Counted from the stretch's first letter, positions 25,099 through 33,857 are shown. The stretch is DNA of 64,000 bases from CBDCFV01 sp965216425 (GCA_965216425.1 CBDCFV010000006.1:992001-1056000), one strand, 5' to 3'. Translations and numbers: made by a program. The notes: generated from the letters alone by a model not told the origin.

Positions 25099-25592
25099 CG
25101 GCGTACCTTGGCCTGGGTTCCAATTTGGGCGACCGCCGGAAAAGCCTTCAGGACGCCTCGGAACTCCTGGACACATTGGACGACGGCGTTAGGGTCATCC
25201 GGTCTTCCAACATCTACGAGACGGAGCCGTGGGGACTTGCAGACCAGCCCAAATTCCTCAACTGTGTCCTGGAGGTAACCACCACCGTTTCACCGGAAAG
25301 GCTCTTGGCGCTGGCCAAGCAAGTGGAGCAAACCTTGGGGCGGGAGTGGAGTCCACGTTATGGACCAAGGTTGATCGACGTGGACGTCCTGTTATATGGG
25401 GACATAACGATGGACACGCCCGACCTTCAAATTCCCCACCCGCGGATGGAACAACGGGCTTTTGTGTTGGCGCCTTTAGCGGAATTGGCCGCGGCCAATG
25501 TCCACCCACTTTGGGGCTTCACCATTGGTCAAATGGTTAAAGTGGTGGGCGGCAAAGATGGGGTGACGTTGTGGGAGCCGCCATGTGAATAA
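25092..25592 (+). CDS. folK: 6-hydroxymethyl-7,8-dihydropterin pyrophosphokinase
   Basis: Transfers pyrophosphate from ATP to 6-hydroxymethyl-dihydropterin, the step before folP. The 166-residue product has AYLGLGSNLGDRRKSL at its N-terminus, SNIYETEPWGL, LNCVLEVTT, the metal-binding LIDVDVLLYGD and IPHPRMEQRAFVLAPL. ATG at 25092 was chosen; TTG (25086) and GTG (25095) are alternatives in the same frame. The third folate gene, folB, lies apart at 46919-47305. Confidence 0.95.
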   Translation: MVTAYLGLGSNLGDRRKSLQDASELLDTLDDGVRVIRSSNIYETEPWGLADQPKFLNCVLEVTTTVSPERLLALAKQVEQTLGREWSPRYGPRLIDVDVLLYGDITMDTPDLQIPHPRMEQRAFVLAPLAELAAANVHPLWGFTIGQMVKVVGGKDGVTLWEPPCE

Positions 25593-25608
25593 ACGCCTAA
25601 ATCAACTC

Positions 25609-25637
25609 CGTCATTCCGGCTTCCGCCGGAATGACGG
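25609..25637. repeat. GGAATGACGG palindrome between folK and membrane gene
   Basis: CGTCATTCCGGC pairs with GCCGGAATGACG around a short TTCC-type loop: a 12-bp near-perfect hairpin of the dispersed family. It occupies almost the whole 63-base gap and ends 19 bases before the proposed TTG start of the next gene. Confidence 0.8.
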
Positions 25638-25655
25638 GACAGGACCCAAAAGACA

Positions 25656-26534
25656 TTGCGTGTAGTCGTACCTATCCTGGTCTTAGCAGGAATACTCATT
25701 GGCGTAGCCGGCGTTCTTGCGGTCTATGTGCGGGATACGATAGTGGACAGTGATGAGGCTGCGAAGCGGGCCGCGGCCGCGCTGGCGCATCCGGATGTGC
25801 GGGACTTTATTGCGGAGAAGATCGTTGAGCAGGTTGTAGCGGCTCAACCGGACGCAATGGCGGCGCGCCCGCTGCTAAAACAGGTGGTGACGAGCGTGTT
25901 AGGGGCGGGGGCTTTCCGCCCGATCTACGAGGCGGCAATCCGGGACGTGCACCAAACAGTGTTCCTTGGCAACATAGATACGCTCACAGTGCAGTTGACC
26001 GACGTGGTGTTGATTGTGAGGACGCAGGCCGCTGTACTGAGCCCCGAGTTGAGCGCGCAGATACCCGACGGCCTTACTGATACGCTGATTGAGGTGCAGT
26101 CCCACCCCCTTATCCTCGACGCAGTACAGACCGGCGAGGATATCCGTTTACTGGCCTTCGTGCTGCCCTTGGCATCGATCATGGCGTTTGGCGCCTCGAT
26201 ATTCTTGGCCTCCGACCGCCGGCAGGCTTGGGTCCGGGTAGGCTTTGGGATCATCGCTATTGGCTTGGTTGTTCTGGTCATCGAGGTGGGGTTGGGGGAG
26301 TTGGTGGTCCGCTATTTTGAAGACGACGCCACGCGCAATGTCGCACGCGCCTTTTGGAATGCTTTTGTCTCCGACTTGAACACCTGGGCGCTGTTTATCG
26401 CGGGCTTCGGGACCATGATGGTGACTGCCCCGTATGGTGGATGTCGGAACCCGCTGACGTTGCGGCCCGGTTGGGGCAGATCAGGCGGTTTATGGAACCG
26501 CCGGCGACGGCATTACCGCGATTATTCTGGGTAG
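25656..26534 (+). pseudogene. N-terminal half of a frame-disrupted membrane/PI-PLC-like protein
   Basis: Frame one begins at TTG 25656 with a membrane helix (VVVPILVLAGILIGVAGVLAVYV), followed by a ~140-residue extracytoplasmic domain with helical charged segments. Two or three more helices follow (LLAFVLPLASIMAFGASIFLA, VGFGIIAIGLVVLVIEVGL, TWALFIAGFGTMMV). After about 26430 it turns into Arg/Gly-rich nonsense (GGCRNPLTLRPGWGRSGG) until 26534. The sensible continuation is in another frame from about 26441. A single-base indel near 26430-26445 would rejoin the halves. Alternatively the halves are two overlapping coupled genes. Confidence 0.65.
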
Positions 26535-27739
26535 CAATCTGGATGCTAACAGGCGCGTTCCTGGTCTTGAGATGGCAAGAGGCCGCGCGCCTAATCGTTA
26601 CGCTGGCAGGTCTCATCCTTGTGGTCAACGCTATGGCTGAACTGTTGCGCATTATGGCCCCCGGCCAGATAGGGACCACTCCCAGCATGAAGCTCCCGGT
26701 CAGCCGTGCAGCAGTCAAGCGGCTGTTGGCTGGCGCCGGTCTGTTAGCGGCCATAGCTGTAATAGTGGGGGGATACTTGGCCATCGACCGAAGTGGCGGA
26801 GAGGGTGTGGCCGTCAAACCTTTCAATCCGGCCTGTAACGGCCATGTTCTTTTATGCGACCGGCGGTTGGACGACGTGACAATTGCCGCCACGCATAACT
26901 CAATGTCCAACGCGGATGACCAATTCGTTCTGGCCAACCACTCTAAGGGCATCATTCCCCAACTGGAAGCCGGGTACCGTGGATTGTTGATTGACCTCTA
27001 CTATGGCATCGAATCGGAGCGGTCGCAGGTGGTGGTGACCGACGTGGCGCCAAGCACGCCGGAAGAAAGGGAACGGTTGGTGCAACAATTGGGCAGCGCG
27101 GCGGTGCGCTCGGCCGAGGAACTACGGAAACGCAATCTGGACGCAGGCGGTGTCCGCGATGTCTATCTCTGTCACATAGAGTGCGAGATAGGCGCTGTCC
27201 GCTTTTCCATCGAACTGGAGAGAATCCGTATCTGGCTGGAGGACAACCCCCGTGAGGTGCTGTTCATTATCATCGAGGACCGCGTACACCCTGACGACGT
27301 GGCCCACGCTTTCGAAACCTCCGGACTGGTCGAGTACGCTCACACCCAAGTTTTCGGCGAGCCGTGGCCCACGCTGTTGGAGATGATTGATTCGGATCGG
27401 CGGCTTGTGGTGATGGCTGAGAACGACACTGGCGGTGTGCCTTGGTATCACGACGCGTTTACGTTCGCTCAGGAGACACCGTACACATTCGAAAGCGTTG
27501 ACGAGTTCGACTGTAGCCACAATCGCGGTCAACCGGACAGTCCCCTGTTCATGGTCAACCACTGGGTCACACCGGCCTTGGCCCAAACCGCTGACTTGGC
27601 CAATTCCTCCGAAATCCTCAAAAAACGCATTGCCGATTGCCAAGAGGAACGGGGCATGGCACCCAACATCATAGGAATTGACTTTTACGCCCGCGGCGAT
27701 GCCCTGGCCGTAGTAGCAGCCCTTAACGGAGTCCGGTGA
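26441..27739 (+). CDS. Membrane-anchored PI-PLC-X-like domain protein (C-terminal half of split gene)
   Basis: From ATG 26441 the frame encodes two further membrane helices (FWVAIWMLTGAFLVL, LIVTLAGLILVVNAMAELL), a third near LLAGAGLLAAIAVIVGGYLA, then an exported domain. VTIAATHNSMSNADDQF (His and Asn as in PI-PLC X-domain active sites) is followed by GYRGLLIDLYYG (Asp), YLCHIECEIG and EVLFIIIEDRV. These match the phosphatidylinositol-specific phospholipase C/GDPD-like TIM-barrel pattern. It may hydrolyse a phosphodiester outside the cell; the substrate is unknown. It most likely forms one ~690-residue protein with the preceding frame. Confidence 0.7.
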   Translation: MSEPADVAARLGQIRRFMEPPATALPRLFWVAIWMLTGAFLVLRWQEAARLIVTLAGLILVVNAMAELLRIMAPGQIGTTPSMKLPVSRAAVKRLLAGAGLLAAIAVIVGGYLAIDRSGGEGVAVKPFNPACNGHVLLCDRRLDDVTIAATHNSMSNADDQFVLANHSKGIIPQLEAGYRGLLIDLYYGIESERSQVVVTDVAPSTPEERERLVQQLGSAAVRSAEELRKRNLDAGGVRDVYLCHIECEIGAVRFSIELERIRIWLEDNPREVLFIIIEDRVHPDDVAHAFETSGLVEYAHTQVFGEPWPTLLEMIDSDRRLVVMAENDTGGVPWYHDAFTFAQETPYTFESVDEFDCSHNRGQPDSPLFMVNHWVTPALAQTADLANSSEILKKRIADCQEERGMAPNIIGIDFYARGDALAVVAALNGVR

Positions 27740-27976
27740 GGAACCAACAGAACGGGTCTCCGCTGCACCGGTTGTGGCGCCACCGTCCGAGCAACTGCGG
27801 GGGAACCGGCAACCACCATCAAGAGGCCTGGGCCGACGCCAGGGCAAGCAGTTGACAATCCTATCCCGCTATCGGATATTTGTAGTAGTAAATTCTTCAT
27901 GTTAAGCCTCTAATCAGAGGCTGTTTGACTCAGGAATCAGCGAGAGTCGGCACTAAGTTGACTCAGGAGTAAGGGA
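27740..27976. promoter_or_regulatory. groEL leader with hairpin and paired TTGACTCAGGA motifs
   Basis: GCCTCT and AGAGGC form a hairpin at 27906-27921, followed by TGTTT. The motif TTGACTCAGGA then occurs twice (about 27927-27937 and 27958-27968), 31 bases apart; the second copy leads into the GAGTAAGGGA ribosome site. The expected CIRCE element (TTAGCACTC-N9-GAGTGCTAA) is absent, and so is groES. The paired motif may be an operator. Confidence 0.4.
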
Positions 27977-29602
27977 ATGGCGGACAAACAACTCACCTTT
28001 GACGCGGAAGCTCGTACCAGTCTGATGCGCGGTGTAGACGAACTGTGCCGGGCAGTAGGACTTACCCTTGGACCCAGTGGCAGGAACGTGTTGCTAAGCC
28101 GCATGTTCGGCCTGCCGATAGTTTGCAGCGACGGCGTCACCATTGCCAAGGAAATAGAGCTTCCCGACGCTTACGAGAACATGGGAGCCCAGTTGGTGAA
28201 GGAGGCGGCGTCCAAGACCAACGACGTAGTTGGCGACGGCACCACTACCTCGGTGGTACTGGCCCAGTCCTTGGTCCGGGAAGGCTTCTTAAATATTGCA
28301 GCCGGAGCCAACGGCGGCGCGTTGAAAGACGGCATCGACAAAGCCGTCCAAGCGTTGATCGCTAAACTGAAGGAGATGGCTATTCCCGTGGAAAACCGCG
28401 ACCAGATAGCCCGGGTTGCGGCGCTTTCAGCCCACGAAGAGGCTATCGCGGAACTTCTGGCAGACGCGATGGACAAGGTGGGGCGGGAAGGAGTTATCAC
28501 CGTCGAAGAGTCCAAGGCGCTGGAAGACGAACTGGACATCGTAGAGGGCGTTCGCATCGACCGCGGTTACATATCGCCGCATTTCGTAACCGATGCCGAC
28601 CGCATGGAGGTCGCGCTGGACGAGCCTCTGTTCTTGATCACAGATCAAAAAATAAGCACCCACAACGATATCGTTCCAGTCCTTGAGATGATCTCCCAAG
28701 CAGGCCGAAGGCCCTTAGTGATAATAGCCGAGGATGTAGAAGGGGAGGCACTGGCCACCCTCGTAGTGAACAAAATGAGAGGGGCCGTCGGTTGCGTTGC
28801 CATCAAAGCGCCGGGGTTCGGCGACCGCCGGAAGGCACTCTTGGAAGACATGGCGATAGTGACCGGCAGCACTGTCATCAGCAATGATGTGGGGCTGCGG
28901 TTGGACGGCATTGAAATGACCCACTTGGGATCAGCCCGCCGGTTGCTGGCCCTGAAGGACGACTCCACCATTGTCGAGGGTCGTGGCTCGGACCAAGCTA
29001 TCAAAGACCGGGCCGACCAGCTCAAGGTGCAAATCGAGGAGACCAAGTCCGACTACGACAGGGAGAAACTCGAGGAGCGACTGGCATCGTTAGTGGGGGG
29101 CGTCGCCGTCATCAAGGTTGGCGGTGCCACCGAGCCGGAAGTGACGGAGCGCAAGTCGCGCACCGAGGACGCCCTGTCAGCGACCAAGGCCGCAGTAGAA
29201 GAGGGTATCGTGCCAGGGGGCGGAGTTGCTTTAGTTCGCGCCTCGCACGTGCTGAACGAGGTTGAGGCCTCTCTTGAGGGCGAGGAGCTTTTGGGCGCAA
29301 GGTTAGTCAGGCACGCGCTGAGTGCTCCGCTGATTCTCATCGCGCAGAACGCGGGACACCCGGGGGAGGTCATCCTGGAGCACGTCCGGGATGGCGAGGG
29401 TGACTGGGGATTTGACGCCGAGACGGGCGAGTATTGCCATCTCATTGAGCGCGGCATCGTGGACCCGGTAAAGGTTACCCGTTCCGCCCTTGAGAACGCG
29501 GCCAGTATTGCCGGAATGATGCTCACCACTCAAGCGGTCATCACGGAGATTCCCAAAGAGATACCGTTGCCGGCGGACGTGCAAGACTTCATGCACGACT
29601 AG
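27977..29602 (+). CDS. groL: GroEL-type chaperonin, without adjacent groES
   Basis: A 541-residue chaperonin. The ATP site has LTLGPSGRNVLL and VVGDGTTTSVVLAQ (~84-97), the intermediate and apical domains follow, and VEEGIVPGGGVALVRAS closes the equatorial domain. Differences from typical GroEL: the stretch after LGPSGRNV reads LLSRMFGLPIVCSDGVTIAKEIELPD rather than the usual charged form. The C-terminus ends ADVQDFMHD with no Gly-Gly-Met tail. No groES is upstream or downstream. It is probably an additional or specialised GroEL paralogue. A strong terminator lies 43 nt after the stop. Confidence 0.93.
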   Translation: MADKQLTFDAEARTSLMRGVDELCRAVGLTLGPSGRNVLLSRMFGLPIVCSDGVTIAKEIELPDAYENMGAQLVKEAASKTNDVVGDGTTTSVVLAQSLVREGFLNIAAGANGGALKDGIDKAVQALIAKLKEMAIPVENRDQIARVAALSAHEEAIAELLADAMDKVGREGVITVEESKALEDELDIVEGVRIDRGYISPHFVTDADRMEVALDEPLFLITDQKISTHNDIVPVLEMISQAGRRPLVIIAEDVEGEALATLVVNKMRGAVGCVAIKAPGFGDRRKALLEDMAIVTGSTVISNDVGLRLDGIEMTHLGSARRLLALKDDSTIVEGRGSDQAIKDRADQLKVQIEETKSDYDREKLEERLASLVGGVAVIKVGGATEPEVTERKSRTEDALSATKAAVEEGIVPGGGVALVRASHVLNEVEASLEGEELLGARLVRHALSAPLILIAQNAGHPGEVILEHVRDGEGDWGFDAETGEYCHLIERGIVDPVKVTRSALENAASIAGMMLTTQAVITEIPKEIPLPADVQDFMHD

Positions 29603-29645
29603 CCCAGCCGGCCCACCGCGGCCCGCATAAGTTTCGCCAAGGCAC

Positions 29646-29699
29646 AGGCCCAGGACGACCGCGTATAATTGCGCAAACGGTCCTGGGCCTCTCATTTTT
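29646..29699 (+). terminator. Intrinsic terminator after groEL
   Basis: Perfect 11-bp stem AGGCCCAGGAC (29646-29656) and GTCCTGGGCCT (29680-29690), followed by CTCATTTTTC. The 23-base loop contains TATAAT (29664-29669), which could also serve as the -10 of the next gene. Confidence 0.8.
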
Positions 29700-29734
29700 C
29701 ACGGGCATATCTGAATCCGCCAACTGGAAAAGCC

Positions 29735-30253
29735 ATGATTACCGGCGCGCTGGACAGAGAATCAATAGGCGACCTGGTCTTGGGGAATCCCCCGCTTATC
29801 GAAGGCTATATCTCCTTGGACGAACAACTTCAAACTAACGGCTTCGACCTGACGCTGCGAGAGGTGGGCAGGATGACATCGGGCGGAGGCATGGGCGCGG
29901 GCTTGGACCAGCGGGAACTGCCGTCCACCGAGGTTATCGATTTCAACTCCCGTGGATGGCTTGAACTGGACCCCGGCCCCTACCTGATAACCTTCAATGA
30001 GGTAGTGAACCTCCCCTTGGACGTGATGGCGTTGGGCCGTCCCCGTTCCAGTTTGTTGCGCAGCGGCGTGAGCATCCACACGGCGGTCTGGGACGCTGGA
30101 TACAAAGGCCGTTCCCAAGCCCTGTTGGTGGTGCAGAACCACTTGGGGTACAGGCTCCAGCGGGACGCACGGGTTGCCCAGTTGGCATTCTTTCGCCTCT
30201 CGACGCCGGCCAGCCAAGGCTACCAGGGCCGGTTCTGGGGGGAGAATTTGTAG
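29735..30253 (+). CDS. dcd: dUTPase/dCTP deaminase-family protein
   Basis: A 172-residue beta-barrel trimer enzyme of the Dcd/dUTPase superfamily that lowers dUTP or makes dUMP/dUTP from dCTP. ALGRPRSSLLRSG and HTAVWDAGYKGR (substrate-binding motifs with the catalytic Asp), and RVAQLAFFRL near the C-terminus, are visible. ATG 29735 is preferred because upstream in-frame codons run back into the terminator. The sequence does not settle deaminase versus diphosphatase. It is followed by queG after 12 nt. Confidence 0.85.
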   Translation: MITGALDRESIGDLVLGNPPLIEGYISLDEQLQTNGFDLTLREVGRMTSGGGMGAGLDQRELPSTEVIDFNSRGWLELDPGPYLITFNEVVNLPLDVMALGRPRSSLLRSGVSIHTAVWDAGYKGRSQALLVVQNHLGYRLQRDARVAQLAFFRLSTPASQGYQGRFWGENL

Positions 30254-30265
30254 GGGATTACAACC

Positions 30266-31483
30266 ATGACGCCCAACCTGAAGACAACCGTCACAGACCA
30301 CGCCATCGCGATGGGTTTCGACCTGGTGCGCGTCACGTCCGCTGAAGAGTTCGTGCGGGACCGCGACGAGGCCATCAAGCGCATTGGTGAAGGCCTGATG
30401 GACGGCCTGCCTTGGTATCACGAGGAGCGGGTCAAGCGGGGAGCGGACCCGCAGAAGTTATTGCCTGGCGCGCGGTCAATCATCTGCTTGGGATTGAACT
30501 ACTACCAAGACGACTTGCCTGAGGGGGAATCAACGGGCTTGGCGGGACGGGTGGCCCGCTACGCTTGGCTTCAGGACTACCACAAGGTTATGAAGAAACG
30601 CATGAGGGCCTATGTGGAAGGTCTGTCCAAACAACTGAGGACAACCGTTGCCGCCCGCTGGTACGTGGACGATGGGCCGATGCTGGACCGGGCGGCGGCG
30701 GCACGGTCCGGGTTGGGCTGGTTCGGCAAGAACACCAACATCCTTACCGGCAGCCACGGCTCATGGATATTTCTAGGCCAGATAATAACCGACCTCGATT
30801 TGGAGCCGGACGCACCGAGCAAAAAGACGTGCGGCGCATGCGTCAGGTGCATCGACGCGTGCCCCACCGGGGCAATTGTCGCTCCCTATGTCATCGACAA
30901 CACGCGTTGTATCTCTTACCAGACCATCGAGAATCGAGGGCCGATACCGCTTGAACTCAGGCCTCAAATGCTGGACTGGGTATTCGGCTGCGACATTTGC
31001 CAGGACGTATGTCCGGTCAACCGCAAGGCTGTGCCCGCTGGTTCGCCCCTGTGGAACCAGGAGTCGCACGGGGCTGTCTTATCACAGGGACCGGTAAAGG
31101 CCGAAGCCGGTCATTCGCAAGGACTGGCAGCCCTGGACCTGGTTGAGTTAGTGGATTTGACCGAGGAGGCGTTCCGGAGCCGGTTCAGAGGCACTCCAGT
31201 CCTGCGGGCCAAGCGGGTGGGACTACAACGGAATGCCTGCGTGGCCTTGGGAAACCTGGGAGACCCGGCAGCCATTCCGGCATTGAGCCTGGTACTGACG
31301 ACGAACCCTGAGCCACTGGTGCGGGGCCACGCGGCATGGGCGTTGGGGGAAATCGGGACACATGAAGCTGAAGATGCCCTGAAAAGTTCATTGGCTGCGG
31401 AAACCGAAACAGACGTACTGACCGAAATCAGCATGGCGTTGGCCGCCGTTGGGCATCAACCAACGACAACGAGTGACGGGTAG
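30266..31483 (+). CDS. queG: Epoxyqueuosine reductase
   Basis: Last step of queuosine synthesis: reduces epoxyqueuosine to queuosine in tRNA anticodons, using cobalamin and two [4Fe-4S] clusters. The 405-residue product has WYVDDGPMLDRAAAARSGLGWFGKN (~residues 131-155), which includes the catalytic Asp. The two ferredoxin clusters are CGACVRCIDACPTGA and CDICQDVCPVN. A C-terminal HEAT-like repeat follows (ACVALGNLGDPAAIPAL, HAAWALGEIG). Length and layout are canonical. Confidence 0.96.
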   Translation: MTPNLKTTVTDHAIAMGFDLVRVTSAEEFVRDRDEAIKRIGEGLMDGLPWYHEERVKRGADPQKLLPGARSIICLGLNYYQDDLPEGESTGLAGRVARYAWLQDYHKVMKKRMRAYVEGLSKQLRTTVAARWYVDDGPMLDRAAAARSGLGWFGKNTNILTGSHGSWIFLGQIITDLDLEPDAPSKKTCGACVRCIDACPTGAIVAPYVIDNTRCISYQTIENRGPIPLELRPQMLDWVFGCDICQDVCPVNRKAVPAGSPLWNQESHGAVLSQGPVKAEAGHSQGLAALDLVELVDLTEEAFRSRFRGTPVLRAKRVGLQRNACVALGNLGDPAAIPALSLVLTTNPEPLVRGHAAWALGEIGTHEAEDALKSSLAAETETDVLTEISMALAAVGHQPTTTSDG

Positions 31484-31489
31484 CGTTTC

Positions 31490-31582
31490 GTTTCAGGTGG
31501 TCTGTCCAGCAGCAACAGTACAGTAGATTCCCGCCTTAACGGGAATGACGTGTTGGGTAGTGCACCCGGTTTTGGGATAGTT
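31490..31582. repeat. Truncated copy of the GTTTTGAGATAGTT element
   Basis: It begins just after queG with sequence similar to the left inner part of the 51.15-kb element (CAGGTGGTCTGTCC). It contains the palindrome GATTCCCGCCTTAACGGGAATGACG (31526-31550), then TGTTGGGTAGTGCACC, and ends with GTTTTGGGATAGTT (31569-31582), one base different from the terminal repeat of the 51- and 62-kb copies. The left terminus is missing. Confidence 0.65.
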
Positions 31583-31617
31583 GATTGGTGGCGCATCCAG
31601 CGGATATTGGCCGCCGC

Positions 31618-32247
31618 CTATTTCGCCGGGGTTGCCTGCGGTTCCATTGAAGGGCCAGCGTCTGAAGGGCCGGCACCGTTGGCTCCCTTGTCTGCGGTCG
31701 GCTGTCCTTGGGCTCGATTGCGCCGGTTGTGGCCTCTGGACCCCGATTTCCTTCTCCGGGTGCTCGGTGCATTGGCGGCCACGAGAGTCGGCGTGTAGCT
31801 TGGCCCAAACTTCAGCTTCTTCATCTCCTCTTCGATGAGAAGAAAATCGCTTTTCGGCAGCAGGTGCAGGTTACCTTGAAAGGCCATATACCAGTTTTCT
31901 GGCGGCCACCGCCTTACGTAGTCCAACCGCGGGGCCAACTGGTTGGCGTCCATGTACTGTGAATCTTCAAGCACGATTTCGGGTTTTATGTGGAAGCGGT
32001 AAGGCCAACCGGAGCAGCCCTCCTTTTCCCAAATCGGAGTATCGTCCTCGAAGAACGATGTGGTGGCAGTGGCAGTTGCGGTGAAGCGGCGGTCATGGGT
32101 GACGTAGTAGAGAATCCGGTCCCCGTTCCCAATACGCTGGATTTTGCGGCGGTGCTGCGGTTTCAAGCCCTGAATGGTAAACCCCCGCTCCTGCGTGATG
32201 CGGAAGTTTACCGGGTTACATACAATCATCCAGAAATTGTGAGGCAT
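31618..32247 (-). CDS. EVE (PUA-like) domain protein with basic disordered tail
   Basis: A 209-residue protein. Residues 1-~145 match the EVE domain: NFWMIVCNPVNFRITQERGFTIQGL, GDRILYYVTHDRRFTATATATTSFFEDD and the aromatic-cage-type WYMAFQGNLHLLP. EVE domains bind modified bases in DNA or RNA. The last ~55 residues are Arg/Gly/Ala/Pro-rich and probably disordered. The start at 32247 follows an AGGTGA ribosome site, whereas the upstream in-frame ATG at 32328 adds an unrelated segment. It is convergent with queG. Confidence 0.85.
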   Translation of the reverse strand: MPHNFWMIVCNPVNFRITQERGFTIQGLKPQHRRKIQRIGNGDRILYYVTHDRRFTATATATTSFFEDDTPIWEKEGCSGWPYRFHIKPEIVLEDSQYMDANQLAPRLDYVRRWPPENWYMAFQGNLHLLPKSDFLLIEEEMKKLKFGPSYTPTLVAANAPSTRRRKSGSRGHNRRNRAQGQPTADKGANGAGPSDAGPSMEPQATPAK

Positions 32248-32681
32248 AGTCACCTCGGGATGGCCTCGGCCAACGTATTGGCTTCCGGCGATTAATTCCA
32301 ACATTTTACCACGCCGATAACAATGCAACCTCTTGGGACTGAATCATCGTTGCGGATTTCCAAGCCAGGGCCTTTTCATTTTCCGGATTGGGTTAAATGG
32401 GTCTCGTCCTTCCCGGGAAAGCAGGAACCTACACGACCGTGGCCTATGGCAACCTTCTCGGAGCAGGACTATATGGATTCCCGACTGCGCGGGAAAGAAG
32501 AGATAATGAAAAGGCCCGGATTTCCAAGCTTTGGTTGTTCTCTGTAGCGGCTTGGTGTAACATCACTCCAAATTTTCAGGCAACGCCAACCCTTCCAAAC
32601 AGCATCCTCCCTGTCCATTACGCAGGCTTGACGGGGACAACAGGCGAGGGCTGGCCAAATACATAAACGCGAGGGAAAAGA
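32248..32681. other. Intergenic stretch holding a 150-bp MITE-like element
   Basis: Between the divergent EVE and thiolase-like genes. The insert at 32368-32517 and its flanking direct repeats fill the middle; no gene is supported in the rest. The leader of the thiolase-like gene (GAGGGAAAAGA before ATG 32682) occupies the last bases. Confidence 0.5.
32353..32529. mobile_element. MITE-like element, 150 bp, copy A
   Basis: Core 32368-32517 has perfect 13-bp terminal inverted repeats GGGCCTTTTCATT and AATGAAAAGGCCC. It is flanked by a 13-bp direct repeat CGGATTTCCAAGC at 32353-32365 and 32517-32529. It is about 90% identical to copy B at 51873-52022, which is the same length. The interior has two GGGAA-type palindromes and no coding capacity. 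Confidence 0.85.
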
Positions 32682-33857
32682 ATGACATCCAGCGCTCCCA
32701 AGGAGCGAGACATCGCGATAGTGGGTGTTGCCGAGTCCGACGTGATGGGAACGGTCCCAAACAAGTCATCGCTGCAACACCACGCAGAAGCGGCCCATAA
32801 CGCGTTGGCGGACGCCGGCCTGTCCAAATCCGACGTCGACGGACTGCTGACAGCCGGGTTTTCCACACTCGCCACTGCCGAGTACATGGGGATTCAGCCG
32901 GAATTCACCGACAACACATCCGTTGGCGGCTCATCGTTTGTCATCCACGTTGCTCACGCCATCGCCGCTGTCCGTGCCGGGTATTGCGAAGTGGCGTTGA
33001 TCACTCACGGACAGGCGGGAAGGTCCACCAGGGGCCGCGTTCCCGCTGACCCAAACCTGCCCGCGTCCCAATACGAATCTCCTTTCGGCATGATTGGGCC
33101 GCCCATAAACTACGCCCTGGCCTGCTCACGCTACATGCACGAGTACGGCGAGGAGCGCACGCGGCAGGGAATGGCGGAGGTCGCTGTATCAACGCGCAAA
33201 TGGGCCAATCTGAATCCCATCGCGGCGATGCACGAAACCCCCATGAGCTTTGACGACTATCATAACTCCCGTTGGGTGGCGTGGCCTTTTCACTTGTTCG
33301 ACTGTTGCTTGGTGACTGACTCAGGCGCGGCCATAGTCGTCACCACGGCAGAGCGGGCGCGCAGTTGCGCCAAGGAACCGGTCTGGGTGTTGGGCGCGGC
33401 GGAGGGGCACGACCACAACATGATCAGCATGATGCCGTCGCTGACATCGTCAATTTCCCGGGAGACAGGGCCCAAGGCGCTTGAAAGGGCCGGCATCCGT
33501 CACGACGACATTGATCTGACCATGATTTATGATTCGTTCACCTACACGGTTATGCTGACCCTGGAAGGTATGGGCTTTTGCGGCAGGGGAGAGGCCGCAG
33601 ACTTCGTGGCCAACCAGCGCACGGCGCCCGGGGGAGACTTCGCGCTGAACACCAACGGAGGCGGCTTGTCTTATACCCACCCCGGCATGTACGGCAGCTT
33701 CCTCCTGGTGGAGGCCGTTCGGCAACTGAGGGGCGAATGCGGCGACCGCCAAGTACACCGGAAGGGCAGTGCCGATGAAAACCCCAAGGTGTCATTGGTG
33801 AACGGGACCGGCGGATCCTTGTCTTCCACCGGCACCGTGGTCCTGGCCACCGGTTAG
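32682..33857 (+). CDS. Thiolase-like (SCP-x/Ltp2-type) protein lacking the catalytic cysteine
   Basis: A 391-residue thiolase-fold protein. DIAIVGVAESD is the N-terminal strand and LTMIYDSFTYTVMLTLEGMGFC the NEAF-like region. LNTNGGGLSYTHPGMYG retains the active-site His. The nucleophilic Cys expected after the nucleophile-elbow Gly run is Ser (TSVGGSSFVIHVAHA), and the second Cys loop (CGG) reads NGTGGSLSSTG. So classical thiolysis is unlikely; a retro-aldol role like Ltp2, or a carrier role, is possible. No DUF35 partner is adjacent. A strong terminator follows. Confidence 0.87.
   Translation: MTSSAPKERDIAIVGVAESDVMGTVPNKSSLQHHAEAAHNALADAGLSKSDVDGLLTAGFSTLATAEYMGIQPEFTDNTSVGGSSFVIHVAHAIAAVRAGYCEVALITHGQAGRSTRGRVPADPNLPASQYESPFGMIGPPINYALACSRYMHEYGEERTRQGMAEVAVSTRKWANLNPIAAMHETPMSFDDYHNSRWVAWPFHLFDCCLVTDSGAAIVVTTAERARSCAKEPVWVLGAAEGHDHNMISMMPSLTSSISRETGPKALERAGIRHDDIDLTMIYDSFTYTVMLTLEGMGFCGRGEAADFVANQRTAPGGDFALNTNGGGLSYTHPGMYGSFLLVEAVRQLRGECGDRQVHRKGSADENPKVSLVNGTGGSLSSTGTVVLATG

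Noticed and set aside
27740..27976. CIRCE (HrcA operator) upstream of groEL
   Set aside because: No TTAGCACTC-N9-GAGTGCTAA motif is present; only the paired TTGACTCAGGA words are seen.
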